A stretch of 64,000 nucleotides of DNA, from the NCBI RefSeq assembly GCF_040712315.1, contig NC_134015.1:49259964-49323963 (forward strand), in the 5' to 3' direction. This document shows positions 12,201 to 24,788 of the stretch, in pieces. How positions within the stretch are numbered: position 1 is the first letter of the stretch; every line of letters starts with the position of its first letter. The notes beneath the pieces were generated by a model. The model saw only the letters and a program-made list of their open reading frames with translations, had not been told where the DNA came from and ran no database searches. Made by a program: the position numbers and the translations under genes. This DNA is from Castanea sativa. Taxonomy: Eukaryota; Streptophyta; Magnoliopsida; Fagales; Fagaceae.

Positions 12201-13666
12201 ATCTTCCCTCAGGTTGCTCCCCATAAAAAATTATTTAAAAAAAAAAAAAAAAGTATAGCAGCAATATGCTTACTCTTTTTGGTCAAAATTCAGACTATTG
12301 AGATATCCAAGATAATTGCAACTGTGATCCTTCCATGCCAATACAATTATCTTCATTCACGAGAATAAAGCTTCCTCAAACCAAAATTTCAAACACGAGA
12401 AAATTATATCAAGGCTTTTTCTTAAAACTGAATCTATCGGAAATATAACAAGTAAGGGTTAGCAGAGTGAAAAATTTGTGGTTTACTGGGGTTTAATTTC
12501 TGAAACATCTAATTACCAGATATAAAAAATGTTCAGGAAATAAACAAGAAGTAATAGGGGGAACCTAAGTCTACTCTTTTTTATTGAACCCCAGACACAA
12601 TTAATGACGGGAGCTGCCTACTGAAGGTAAAATTTAGAGGATGAATTTTATATTTTGGCTTTTTTTTTTTTTTTTAACAATGTATGGTTAAGATAACATG
12701 TTGTGATGGTGAATAATAAAAGTTGATGTCAACATTTGAATTCATAAAAAATTGATGTTGTAATTTTGAAATAATTACAATTGGTCATCTCAGAAATTGT
12801 TAAACTTTTTGAAGAAGGATTACCTTATATTAAGGTCAAGTAATAACAATAATAATAATAAAAATAATCCTCAGTGGGCTTAAGTTTTACTGTTTGATTT
12901 TCAAAAAGGAAAAAAAGTGTTGCTGTTTGGACTATCAGGCTTGGTCCCAACTTTTAATGATGTTCACCATACAAACTACAAAGCCTCAATTAGATGGTTT
13001 AATATTAGACAATGAAAGAAATTTCCATTATTTCTGGTTGATGTTTTTGTAGGATAACTGTAGCTCAGAACTTTGCATCCCTTGGCCTAAGTTACAGTTG
13101 CCAATTCTAGTCTGTGCAATGGGCCTTTTGATCCCTTCTTTTTCATTCATGCTCTCTCTCATGCTCAGGTTTTCCCTAAACTTCACCTCTGTTTCCTTTC
13201 ATATCAATAGTCGAACTGAAAAACTTTATTGGGCTTGGGCCTCAATTTAACTTCAAAGTGTTTACTATTTTAGGAGGACAAAATTAGAGTGGAGAAGCTC
13301 AAGCTTCCAAGCTAAAGTAATAGGCAGCTTGATATCAATCATGGGGGCAATAATGGTGGATATTTATAAAGGCACAGAAATGCTTAAAACATCTGTTTCT
13401 TCTCCATACATTCTTCAATTCAAACAGAAACTTTTCATCTTCTCCTCAACCCCAGAACATTGGGTTCTTGGTGGCATCTTGCTTGCTGCTACTTCCTTGT
13501 CTGTTTCAACATGGAACATTATTCGGGTACAACTTTTTGAACCGTGAATTTTTTTTTGTACACTTGAAATAATAGTTAAATGATTATATTCGCTCTTTTT
13601 CTTAAAATGATTTGATTTTTTGGGTGATTTATTATGGTATTAGAGTATACCACAATTTGATCATTG

Positions 13667-13825
13667 TTTGGGAACTGATTATAAATTAGTTTTTTGTTTT
13701 TTAGCTTTTATGTACAGCTTTTTAAAACTTCACTTTTTTTTTTCTCTTTTTCTCACTTTTTCAAAATAAAAGTATATTTTAGTACATTTTCAGCAAAAAG
13801 GTAAATAAGTTGGTCCCAAATGGAC
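13667..13825 (+). mobile_element. MITE-like unit in intron 4 of the decayed WAT1 copy
   Basis: Begins TTTGGGAACTGATTATAAAT and ends AAGTTGGTCCCAAATGGAC. The outer TTTGGGAMC motif is inverted at the two ends. Its left half resembles the unit at 1515-1687. It is short, AT-rich and non-coding. Confidence 0.4.
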
Positions 13826-16800
13826 ACGACCTATTTAACCTTTCCTAAATTTTTGGGATCAAGTGCTAGTTTTTCAAATTCGTTAGAGAATTCCTTTCTT
13901 TTTTTCACTCTTTCTTAAAAGGTAGTAAATATTTTTTGGGTGGTTTATTGTGGTAAAAGTAAACCACAGTTTGATCATTAATGTTTCTACTCTATCTCCC
14001 ACTTAACATTGTTTAAACTTTAGGGATCAAGTGCTAGTTTGTCGATTTCATTACAGAATTCCTTCTTTTTTCCTTTTGAACTCTCAAACTAACATTTTAA
14101 TTTGATTTGCTCAGTTGGGAACCGTGAAACAATATCCAGAACTAGAAGTGATGAAAGTGGTCTCTTTCTATAGCTTAATGGGGACAATCCAAAGTACAAT
14201 ATTCACTTTAATTGTAGAAAAAAACCTAAGTGCTTGGAAATTACAGATTAACATGGAGCTCCTTCTGGGAAACCAAAAAACTATAACTTGTTCTGTTGTT
14301 CATTTGTTCTATCACAAAATCAAAATTACTAAAGACTTAAGCGACTATACTTACTGTGTTGCAGGCAGTCTCTGGGGGTGTAGTCCGTACTCGTGTCCAT
14401 GTATGGTGCATGCAAATAAAGGGCCCTTATTATGTTCCAATGTTCAAGCCAGTTGGGATTGTTTTTGCAACCATTATGGAAGGTAGGAAAATTCCTTCTT
14501 TTTTCACATTATTATAACCATTACTTGGTATAAATATAATGGCTGTTGATGCATACTTTTTTGCAAAGCCAATCCGAATCCAAATACCTACAAAAAGGAG
14601 AGAAGGGATCGAAGGAACCATTAGTGCAAACCCCGGTGGGGAACCTCCAATGCCTAAGTTAGTCCTATATGGAGATAATATTTGTCTAGGTTTTGTCTCA
14701 TGCTTTTGTAGTCTCACTTTATCAATATATAGGAGTGGTGTTGTAGTTATTTTTCTTAATTTTAGTAATTTCTTTCGTTACAGCCATGATGGCCTATTAT
14801 AAGGGTCGCATAATTGCTTCCATCATGGTCTGATTTCAGATTTCTTTAATTTTGGGTAAGGTCTTAGGTATTTAACCATTATCCCTAATTATGAGAAACT
14901 GATTAGATTTTCTCATGCACATCAATGACATTATTCTTTTTGGTTTGCTTGGATCTTGTGTGACAAAAAAGAAAAAAGAAAAAAGAAAAAAGAAAAAAGA
15001 AAAAAGAAATGAAATTGATGCATTTGGGTTGGCTTTCTTCCTGGTGGAGCTTATTATAGTTTATTAGCTTATATTCAAATTTTTTAAAATTTTATTTTGG
15101 CGAGGTATATTCTTATCCACTTTAAGCAAATAAGTTAATCCAAACGCATAGTCCACCCTGATCTTGTGACCCAAAAACACCAACAACAACAAAAAAAAAC
15201 TTGCATAAAATTATGTACCTATCAATTCTCCCATGTCTCTTCAATTTGTTCAACCTTAAATGTTGGGTTTTTCTATGCAGTCTGATGGGAGCAATAATAA
15301 TCGGAATCGGATATTATACTGTGATGTGGGGAAAAATTAGAGAAGAGGAAGAACATGAAGATCATGGTGTTGAGAGTGCGAATTTCATTGAAAAGAAGGC
15401 CCCTCTCTTGCAAGAAGAGATGCAAGTCTAGAAATGTTGTGACAACCAAAAAGCTCAAGGAGAAAAATGAATCCTAAAATAGAATCTTTCACTAATTGTA
15501 ATCCGATCTTTTATTTAGTACTAGTTTTTATAGCTTGGTCCATGGAATTCCTTCACAGGCCATAAGTTACACGATAGCATAATGCCACACTCAGTTTTCT
15601 TTGAGGGCTTCAATTGCACACCATTGATATCAGGTGCAACTCTCAATTATGCTGCTTTAAATATGACTAAAGAGATTTTGACTGTGCTAAACTTAATCCT
15701 TCTTGTTGCCACAGGGCTGCAGAGTACAGATTCATCAAGCTTTGCATTGATACTGAGGAAACAAGCAAGTCTTATGAATCAAGTGATAATATTAGGGAAA
15801 TTGGTTTGGTTCTGTTGTATATATTTGCACTTGGTGGTATGGGCCTGAATGTTCGAACAGTTTTTTCCAAGGGTCCGGTTTTCTTATGTTTTGCTGAGTC
15901 CTTGCCTCCATGGCCAAGTGCGTAATCTCCGCATTTCTTGACAAATCAGGATAAAGCGCACAATTTTTTCCACAACTATTGAAATGACTTGCCGTGACAC
16001 ATTGTGAAAAAATTATGTCTTTATTAAATTTATTAATGTTTAGTTTTAGTGGTAGTTTAATTTAGGAATTTTTTTTAAGGTGGTCACTAAGAAACTTAAA
16101 TTATACAAAATTTAATAAAGAGACAATTTAAATATATCAACGTCACAAAAAAAATGTAAATACATAAAATATTACAATTTTTTTATACTAATAAAGAGAA
16201 TAAGAAAAAAATAAACTAATAAAAGATAAAGTACAAATTAAAAATGCTGATATGAGAATAATAAAGTGATCACAACAATTTCATAACAAATCTTATGCAA
16301 CAAGTTATTAGCTTGTTATTGGTGGATAAAACATGTCAATATTAAACCCAAATTAGAATTAGTAACAGCTTACCACATAAGAATTATTGTGAAATTATTG
16401 TAAAAATGTTGTGGATGTAGCATTACTCTTATATTTATTGAACTCAAATTCTTATGATTCTCAAGTAAAGGTGTTCAATATTTTTATTAGGGGTTAAAAT
16501 AGATTAATTTAGTATATAATATATTTTTTAAAATTATATATATACATTTTTTTCCAAGTCAAGATGATCACATAATATATTAATTTAAAACAATTTTTTA
16601 TATAATTTTTTTTTTGCATATATAAAATGTTCGCTATAAAAATATTATCCCAATTATAAATTTTGCCCACAAGAGGAAAATATTTAAGTCTTTATGTGCT
16701 AAAAATTTTTAAAAAAAATAATAATAATGGAATACCTTACCTACTACATTTTTTTTTTGAATTAAAATAAATTTGAAATGAGACTAAGGGGAATCGGCCC

Positions 16801-18841
16801 GCCCATCCATCTTCTCAGTGAAAACCAACAAAGCGGGGGAGGAGCCCAAAGTGCAACAGTATGGGCTAAAATCTTTAAAGAACTAGAATATCTTTTATGG
16901 CCAGTTTGTATCGCTTTCAAACAGAAGATATTGGGACCACGGCCAGCCCATGATAGTTTGAGGCTTAAAAGTAGCATTTTTATATCTAAATATTATTTAA
17001 ATAATATTTAGTTTATTTTTTATATTATAATTTGTTATTTCAAATCTATTATTAATTCTTACTTGTTCATATGACTAATTCATCCAAAGTGAGTTAGTGA
17101 TATTTACTATATAGATTTTACAAAGCTTGTTACCAATAAAAAAAAAAAGTTATTTAAACATTCATTCAGTATATTTTTTAAGTGACATCAATTATATTTC
17201 TATCACATCGGTTAGTAAGTTTTTTGTCGTAAAATGTGTATTAGTTTTAGCATTTTTTATTCATTTAGTAGTAATTGGGTTGTATTTTTATTAATTCATA
17301 AGAATAAAAATATTACAAATGAGTTCTGAGAAAATTCTAAAGCTATTACAAATTTAATTGTTAAAAGCTTACAAACTGGTGTGATAATGTAGTGACACTT
17401 TCACAAGAGAACAAATGAGTATTGAATAACTTTTTGTGATTGGTGACAAGTCAATTAATAAGACTTATGTAATAAAATTTTTAATATACTAACATAACTC
17501 TAATATTTTAGGCATTCTTAAGAGTGGAAAAAAAACATGTGCACATCACTCACCAAAAAAAAAAAAAAACACCTTATTTTCCCCATATTTGGGGGCCTAT
17601 ATGTTAAGTGGCCTAAATGGTCTAAGCCTGTGGCTGGCCCTAATTGCGACCTAGAAGCTTGGGACCTAAATAGAAGCTTCTTTGACACCAGCAATATAAC
17701 ATCAAAATTATGTTTGTTGGGAGGAGAAAAATCAACCTAGAGAATTCATGTGATTCGACAGTTCACGGGAATGAGCTGCTAATAAACTACTATATAAGAA
17801 AATTAGGATTACAAATTTACAATAGTATATTTACATATATAAGAATTCTACTTGGTGCAAATTCCCAAAATACCCAGATATAGTACCGTTTTATTTTCCT
17901 TGATGCGATCCACTCTACACTCTACACCCATAAGGCCCTCAACTCAATGGCCCAATAACAAATATATATTTTTTGATAATCTGCCCAATAACAAATATAA
18001 ACCAACTCTAACAATGGACTATCATAAATGGTTTAAAACAAACTAGGGATAGTGATTATTGGAAACTAATAGTAGAAAGTAGAAATAAATTCTTTATTAC
18101 CTACTTTATGATTAACAAAGCTGACAAAGTTTCCATGGCTAATTTTGAATCTTGTGTACGATTGTGGGAAGCTCCTAGGAAGATAATGACAGGTGCTCTA
18201 CGACAATTGTCCCAAAAAAATTTGCCTCAATGTTATTACTGGGATAATAAGGGAATCCCTATGTTAAGAACAATTCAAATATTTTGCACTTGGTGTGGTT
18301 TATACCTTATTTGAAACTATTTTAGTTAATATAATCACTTGTGACAAAAAAAAATAAACACCTAAGCTTGTCATCCTCTCAATATGCAATAAATTTCCAA
18401 AAAGACAAAAGCATACCAAGTATCCTATAATTACATCCAATCTCACGCCTTGTTGAGTTGTCAATTTTTAGGAGTAATATCACTTTCACGTGGTTTCACC
18501 ATTAACATTATTTTTATTATGCATCAATCACAACTTAACACATTAATTGGTACGAAAATTGAATATATCTCTAGAGTCTAGACTTATTAAAAGCCAATAC
18601 ATGACTTAATCTTTCACCATTTGTAAAACAAGTAGTAGAAGAGAAACACATGCAAGGCACACTTCAATTAGACTTCCAAAGGCCAAAGCTGGTGATCAAT
18701 CTCAACAAATAATTTGGCCAAGCATTTGGCAATTACATCTAGACCTTTATTTAATCAGGTACCCTGCTCCTCACTTTCTATAACTGGCAAAATTAAATCT
18801 TTAACATTTAAGATAAATGTGAAAAGGTTTTTTATATATTA

Positions 18842-18844
<3 letters not shown>

Positions 18845-18879
<35 letters not shown>
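18845..18879. repeat. CT microsatellite
   Basis: About 17 CT units in intergenic DNA. No gene lies close by. Confidence 0.9.
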
Positions 18880-18882
<3 letters not shown>

Positions 18883-19485
18883 TTAATTACCCACAAGTTA
18901 GGGGAGCAATATTTTCTTAAAAAGATCTAAATTCCAAACCAACCCACTCTACTTCTTCAAGTTATCCTATTGAAAATGAAGAATAGGCCACTTGAACTTT
19001 GTTGGGTAAGACTTGCACAGTTTTCTTAATTTTTTACCATAAAAGTGCAGCCCTACATGTGAGGCATTTAGTAAGGAATATTTAGATGATTTAGTATAAT
19101 AATCCACAGTCAATAAATAAGGAGAGACATTCTTAGCAAAAATGAATAAGGAAAAAGTGAAAAACACATATGGTTTACCAACCAATAACAACTACTACTA
19201 AAAGAGATGTGAGATGGGATCCTATTTATTTACAGAATTCATATCAGCTCAACAATTCCCCTCCACCTCTCCTTTACCAAATTTTCTCAACCCCAAAGGC
19301 AGTTTGGTCTTTATTGCTTGACAATATAAGCATCCAGCTTTGCAATTTTATTTCTTCTTTATTATTTTTTTATGCTCGTGTCGTGTGTGTGCAACCGCAG
19401 AGGTTACAGAAAGTTTTTAAGAGAACTGCAATTCTCAATTTCAAACTTGCTGATCTCTCCCATTGCCATGGAAAAAAAAAACTAG

Positions 19486-19580
19486 TATGAGATGGCCTCA
19501 TAAAACTTATCTCCCACAGCATGTGTAAATTTCATGTGTATAGGTCCCACATACAATAAGAGATCATGAGACCATCTCCT
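19486..19580. mobile_element. Tiny inverted-repeat element (candidate MITE)
   Basis: GAGATGGCCTCAT near the left end is matched by ATGAGACCATCTC at the right end, about 95 bp overall. A related phrase, TCTCATGAGACCATTTTATT, occurs near 20339. Small size and inverted ends suggest a MITE or foldback. Target duplications are not clear. Confidence 0.4.
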
Positions 19581-21084
19581 GAAATACCCTTTCTACCATG
19601 GAGTGAGAGGTGGAACTATGGAAGTTATTGAGTTAAAACTTAAGAGGCTCGATTATTTTGTCTTTTTAATTTTAACTAGAAGTTAGTTGATGAGGTTTGA
19701 AACAAGAATGTCTATGCTAGCTTTAATAATAATAACTCACTGGACTATTATTTTATATTTTTGGTGACATACACTTTTAGTCTTTGAAATTTGTGATAAG
19801 TTTTGTTTTGGTCTCTCAAATTTAATTCGGTTTTGGGCTCTCATAAAAAGGGAACAATTTAAGTCTTTTCATCCCTTTTTTTTTTCCATGTACATGACTA
19901 ACATATATATGCTAAAACACTCAGATATCCAAGGGACCAAAATGTAACCAATCCCATATTTTAAGAATCAAAATTGAATCAGCCTCATATTTACGAGACT
20001 AAAATTGAACTGATCTCATATTTATATACCCAAAAATGCAAATAAGAAATAAATTGAAACTAAGAAATGGGAAAAGAAAGATAGATGAACACATGAAACT
20101 TTTCATTTTTCTAAGATTTAAATGACTGAATTATAACTTTTTAATTTTGAAGGAAAAAAATCTAATCTATCCCAAATTTTATGGACCAAAGTGTAGTTTA
20201 GCAAATTTTAACTCAAATTAATTATCTATTTTAACTTTGGATATGTAATTGAACATATAGGATACATCCTTTCTGCAGTGAATACTTCAATGAACGAAGC
20301 CAAAAGTTTTTGGAACACGTTGCAGCTTCTGGTTGGTATCTCATGAGACCATTTTATTAGATAATTTTCCGCTTCTCAGGATTTAGATTGGTAGGTTACC
20401 TAATATATCCACCTTTGTAAATTTATGATTATTGCATACTTGATTGTTTGTCTTGCACTTCCTATTTGTATGATGGTAATGCTATGTGATTAATTAAAAT
20501 ACCGATAGTTTCGGTGCAGATCTGATTTTTTTAATTAAGACAAAGTCACGGGATTTTATGTATTGTTACGAGTACAACCAATGAATAATTTTCAATGCAG
20601 TTGGTGCGAAGGTTGGTTTCGAATGATAGCCACTGGAGGAGGGTCCCAGGAATTGAATGTAATGGGCCGTGCTGATCAATTAGCTTCATCCTTCAGTTTT
20701 AAAAGTGGAGACTGCTTGTGTTTTGATTTTCTTTAATTAGTATCCTTTTCCGATTTAAGGAGCCTTATTAATACTAGGTTTATTAGTTGAATGATTGAGA
20801 ACAATAATAAGTTTATTTATGCCCACTATTTGTTTGCCAAGATGATCATATGGGAGCACTTTTGGCATAATGATCACTTCACAAATATAAGTTTTTCTAA
20901 GGTTTGAGGGGGCAAGAACTGAAATTCATGTCTCTAAGAGAGTTTCACAAATATAAAATAGATTATGTTAAAGTAAGATTTCTACAGATAAAAAATAAAT
21001 TTAAAAAAAGGAATTTAAAATTTTCGTTTCCAAATGAAAATTTTACTGTGCATAACTTCTGATGATTTCTTTTTCCAATTGGAA

Positions 21085-21088
<4 letters not shown>

Positions 21089-21143
<55 letters not shown>
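21089..21143. repeat. TA microsatellite
   Basis: An uninterrupted TA run of about 27 units. Open frames across it (Tyr-Ile repeats) are artefacts. Confidence 0.95.
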
Positions 21144-21147
<4 letters not shown>

Positions 21148-22147
21148 TCCACAGCATCTTTGAAGAGGGGGAGAAATTATTCAATACACCGAACCAATAA
21201 AAAGTGTTATTATTTATCAAATTTTAATTTTAAGAAATTCACGTAATCATTGAAACCCACAATGATTTACTTATATTAATTAAAAAGACCAATGAGAGAA
21301 CGAAATAATTTCTATTTAATAATGGTAATCTGATTGATTCCATAATATTGACATCATCTCACAGCATAATTATATTTAAACTTAAGTTGAGCAAGGCAAA
21401 CAAGCTTATTTACCACTCAAGTATGGTAAATAAAATAGGGCAAATTTTTCTTTCAAACTAGCTTAGAAGAATCTCTTTAAAGCTCTAACTCATTATATAA
21501 TAATTTATAAAACCATCAATGTGTATTATTTAAACAAGTCACATGACTTATTAAATGAGTAACTAAAAGTATATATGTATGGTTTTATCAATCGTCACTC
21601 AGTGGGTTAAAGGTAAACTTTTTCCAACAATTTTGTTTCGATAAAATAGGACATGACTAACCACACTAGATACAAGAAATTAAAATTTGTTGGTAATGCA
21701 ATCTCTTATATCCCATGGTTACCAAATTAATCTACATTTCGATCATTTTAATATTTTAAGTGTGATAAATTACCAATTATCTTAAAAGTTTAAGCTATTA
21801 GGATATATTATGTTTAATCATTTAACCACCTTTTAATAGGTGAGGCCCAACATATGAGAATTTAAATAAGAGGTAAAGTAAAAGAGACAATGGTCGAACT
21901 TAAAATATTATGCTCTGATATAATGTTAAATTATCGATTGTCTCAAAAGTTTAAGCAATTTGGATATAGTAAATTTAATCATTTAACTACATATTTCTAA
22001 CAAACTATATAAGTAAAAATAGAGGAGACCAACAGGAGGAAAATAGAGGAGAACATCATCATCCATTACATTACCTAACAAAGAAAGGAACATGTTGCCC
22101 AAAGTAGACTACTAAGAACTGAAAACAGTGCAGTACTCCAGACACAA

Positions 22148-22161
22148 TTTTATTGTTTATT
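22148..22161 (-). terminator. Candidate poly(A) signals of the MLP gene
   Basis: On the minus strand AATAAA appears twice in this stretch, about 53-66 nt past the stop codon of the MLP gene at 22214. That is a typical place for a plant near-upstream polyadenylation element. Confidence 0.5.
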
Positions 22162-22213
22162 GATAATTTCTTCATTTCACCAGAAACATTCCAAACGGAA
22201 ATGGGAGTGCCCT

Positions 22214-22874
22214 CTAATATGCCTTAAGAACATAGTCATCCAGCTCCTTGAAGTTCTTGGCAGCAAAGTCCTTAATGAGGTGTGGGTCAGGAATCTCTTC
22301 ACTAGCCTTTTCAAACTCACAGGACCATTTCACAAGGCTCCCAGCTCCCTTTGGTATTACAGTAATGTTGCTCTTGAAATTCTTGTAGAATTTCAGCAGA
22401 TCCCCATCAATCACACAATACACAAATGTCTTGTTTGCTTCATCCATTATGTCCACCTTTTCCTTCGATACTTTCACAAGAGGAGAACCTGAAAAGAGAG
22501 AACAATTTCTTAGATGAATTTCGTTGATTTGCTTTTTTGCTGAAAATACTATAAAAAATAAGAAACAATTTTTTTATAGGCTTGCTAAACGCCCTCTTAC
22601 ATTACTTATTGGATACACACGTGTAAATGGAAGTCCGACATATATATCTTAGATTGAACCTTTTTACAAAAGAGTGACCAAAATTACCTTCCCCATAATG
22701 TATAAGGCGAACAGAACCAGTGGACTTCCCATCACCTTCAAGAACTTCAATGCTCTTGTAATCATTAGGGAAGGCCTTAGGGAGGACATTGGCAGAGTCC
22801 CTAAGGGCTTCAAAGAACTTGTCTGCATGAGACTTCACCTCAATTTCTACATCCATCTTACCAGTGGAAGCCAT
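22214..22874 (-). CDS. MLP-like protein (Bet v 1 / PR-10 superfamily)
   Basis: A small cytosolic protein of the major latex protein group. The fold forms a hydrophobic pocket that binds ligands such as phytohormones or secondary metabolites, and members are often stress- or defence-induced. Exon 1 is 22688-22874 and exon 2 is 22214-22488, with a 199-bp intron splitting a Gly codon (GGT) after HYGE. That is the conserved intron site of this superfamily. Together they give 153 residues, the usual length. The start MASTGKMDVEIEVKS is typical of MLPs. A glycine-containing loop EGDGKSTGS lies at about residues 46-54. Exon 2 carries the family signatures SPLVKVSKEKVD, WSCEFEKASEE and a C-terminal helix KNFKELDDYVLKAY. 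No lesion was seen. A TATA box lies upstream at 22962-22969. It is the only gene on the minus strand between the WAT1 array and the retrotransposons. The ligand is unknown. Confidence 0.92.
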
Positions 22875-22961
22875 TTTTTAATGTAATAGAAGAAGAATCA
22901 AAATTAGAGAGAACTTGTATGTATGTTGTAGTGATGCATATTTGGGACTAGCTTAGGGGTG

Positions 22962-22969
22962 TATATATA
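22962..22969 (-). promoter_or_regulatory. TATA box of the MLP gene
   Basis: TATATATA lies about 90 bp upstream of the ATG at 22874 on the minus strand. A start site about 30 bp downstream would leave a leader of roughly 60 nt, reasonable for this family. Confidence 0.6.
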
Positions 22970-24439
22970 CTCTATAGTAGTAGTGGAGCTTTGGTTTTTC
23001 AGACAATGGCCTTAAATTCAACATTAACAAGTTCAACTGCCACTTTACTTGTGAGTAGTCACTATTATTGAAATATATCGTGAAAATTAGAAGGATCACG
23101 TGGCTCACAAGCAAAAGGGGCCCAATCATTTAAGGGCATTCAGTGAGTTGGTAATGGATGGTGGGGGCCGACCGGCCTTGCAATAACTATGGACCCATAC
23201 AATCAAAATCAAAATCAAAATCAAATTCGGTAATGTATTGAAGTTTTACTTTGCTCCCCAAAAAATAAAAAGAACAAGAAGAAGAAGAAGAAAAAACTAA
23301 GAAAAGAAAAAAGTGTTTGTCATTGCAATGGATGATGGTGATTATTCATGATTATTTGTTTCTTTGATTGTTTCATCATCATAGGTTTTAATACTACTTT
23401 ATAGCATGAATTGTTAAAATTCTGAATCATAGCATAGGATCTTCATAAAGTTGCTAAACAATATGGATGGCACTAAAATCTTTAATTAGTATCATTGTGA
23501 TAGGATATAAATTTAAATTATAGCTTTGATCCCAACAGATCTTAAATTTTGACATATTTATTGTGTTTGATTGGACATTTGAGTTCAATTTTAAAAATAT
23601 AAAAACTTTTATAAGACATTTTGTAACAAATCCGCCATTTATCCGAGATAAATACTCAGCTTTACATATTAGAATTTTCTACTTAACTCTAATTGTCAAC
23701 ATCTATTAAATCAGTCATTAATCTTCTCTCTCCATTGATTAATGTTTTCTGTAACTTAAAACTTATCATTTATGATATATACTTCTATGTCTTTAAAATT
23801 TATTTGATTTAGTCAAGAGTATTATAACTTAACAAGCAATTTAACACTATCATCTTTTTTTTTTTTTCTAATGAAAATATCCAAAATTTAAATCCTCACA
23901 CTTCTAGCTACTTACGTATTCAAAAAATGATATTTATTTTATTTATTGTAGAATACTATTCTTATTTTTTATTATAGAATATTTTATCATAAGTCTTGAA
24001 CACGTCATTATCACTGGTATTTTTATGAAAATTAAAATTTTACAATCCTTGATTTGATCTTAAAAACCTTCCTACCTATCCGTCCTAAAAATTTTGGTAT
24101 TAAAATTTTTTTAAGGTCTCAATTTTTTCTTCACGTTATACGTATATCCAATAGATTTGGCACATGAGGGTTACCATTACTTGACTAAAATTGCGTTGTA
24201 AATGAAATTGTCCTCTTGTGAGAGATTAAAATGTGCTGGCATATAGAAAATGAGAAGTAGAAATTATATTAGAATTAGCCAAGGCAACCAAATAGACTCA
24301 CCAAGTACATGCTACCTACCTAAGGTCCTAAACATCCTTATAGCCCATACCCTATAGGCTTCCCAAATACATAAATTCTCATGAAAAAGTTTAGTTCCTT
24401 TTGTGCTTTAAAAAATAATAATAATAATAATAATAATAA
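22970..24439. other. Upstream of the MLP gene; no gene seen
   Basis: AT-rich DNA that would include the MLP promoter, with an imperfect TCAAAA repeat near 23202-23224 and an AATAAT microsatellite at about 24411-24438. No coding sequence is supported. Confidence 0.55.
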
Positions 24440-24778
24440 CTAGCCTCATCACATGCGCTTTGCGCGTGCGATGAGGTTTTTTTTTAAGTGGTCTTATTTT
24501 GTAGAAAAAAAAACTGTATTTTTTTATTTTATTTTATATATATATATATATATATACTTTTTATTTTGAAAATCTAATTTATAAGTGAATAAATCAATTT
24601 AAAAATTTGTAGGAGAGGGGTCCTATTTTTTAGACAATGTTTTAGTGGAAGTTAGAGTTGCATTTTTACCGAATTGTCTTTTAATTTTGTCTCAACTTAA
24701 ACATAGGGGTGTATGGGCATTTTTGAACTAAAACATTAGGAATCCAAATAGAGGAAGCCTCTTTAATAATAGTATAGA
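24440..24778 (-). mobile_element. Short non-autonomous Helitron (minus strand)
   Basis: Read on the minus strand it begins TCTATACTATTATTAAAGAG after an A. It ends in CTAG followed by T, with a strong hairpin just before the end (24444-24476). The stem arms CCTCATCACATGCGC and GCGCGTGCGATGAGG pair over 15 positions with a TTT loop and two G-T-type mismatches. TC start, 3' hairpin, CTRR end and A/T insertion site are the Helitron signature. It is 339 bp and non-coding. The retrotransposon LTR begins only 10 bp beyond its 5' end. Confidence 0.75.
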
Positions 24779-24788
24779 TAATAATAAT

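Larger units (their letters stand above)
10511..15431 (+). pseudogene. WAT1-related transporter, third array copy, decayed
   Basis: Exon remnants align with the intact neighbour: about 10571-10773 (EEVVPFIKMVTMEGC), 10868-10933 (LFTFPLLLRLFFLGLTG), 13053-13168, 13274-13526 (TKLEWRSSSFQAK), 14115-about 14270, 14365-14483 (GPYYVPMFKPVGIV), about 14655-14690 (GDNICLG) and 15281-15431 (tail with APLLQEEMQV). Several lesions are visible. No ATG sits where the start is expected (ACG at 10568-10570). There is an in-frame TAA at 10881-10883 in exon 2. One base is missing at 13098-13100, after LSYS. No donor GT occurs at the expected end of exon 5. About 170 bp interrupt the exon 6 equivalent. Intron 2 has been invaded by a MITE (11152-11397) and a GC-rich fragment. 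Each lesion could in theory be bypassed by an unusual splice form or be a sequence error, but together they indicate a pseudogene. Confidence 0.75.
15432..22147. other. Gene-poor AT-rich region
   Basis: About 6.7 kb without a gene I can support. Contents seen are a CT microsatellite at 18845-18879, a small inverted-repeat unit at about 19486-19580 (GAGATGGCCTCAT near the left end, ATGAGACCATCTC at the right) and a long TA microsatellite at 21089-21143. Short open frames at 16778, 18108, 19170 and 20963 have no recognisable domain and are AT-biased or repeat-derived. Confidence 0.55.

Noticed and set aside
12156..12368. Plus-strand frame downstream of the GC-rich island
   Set aside because: Runs through a poly-A tract and AT-rich DNA; no domain.
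14430..14717. Minus-strand 95-codon frame with GGSPPGFALMVP
   Set aside because: Looks gene-like in part, but I could not assign it and it overlaps a decayed WAT1 exon. Reported only as an unexplained insertion.
20963..21220. Minus-strand frame with a Tyr-Ile repeat
   Set aside because: Translation of a TA microsatellite.
24419..24438. Direct trinucleotide repeats as a possible CRISPR-like array
   Set aside because: Simple AAT microsatellite. No spacers, and the DNA is plant nuclear.
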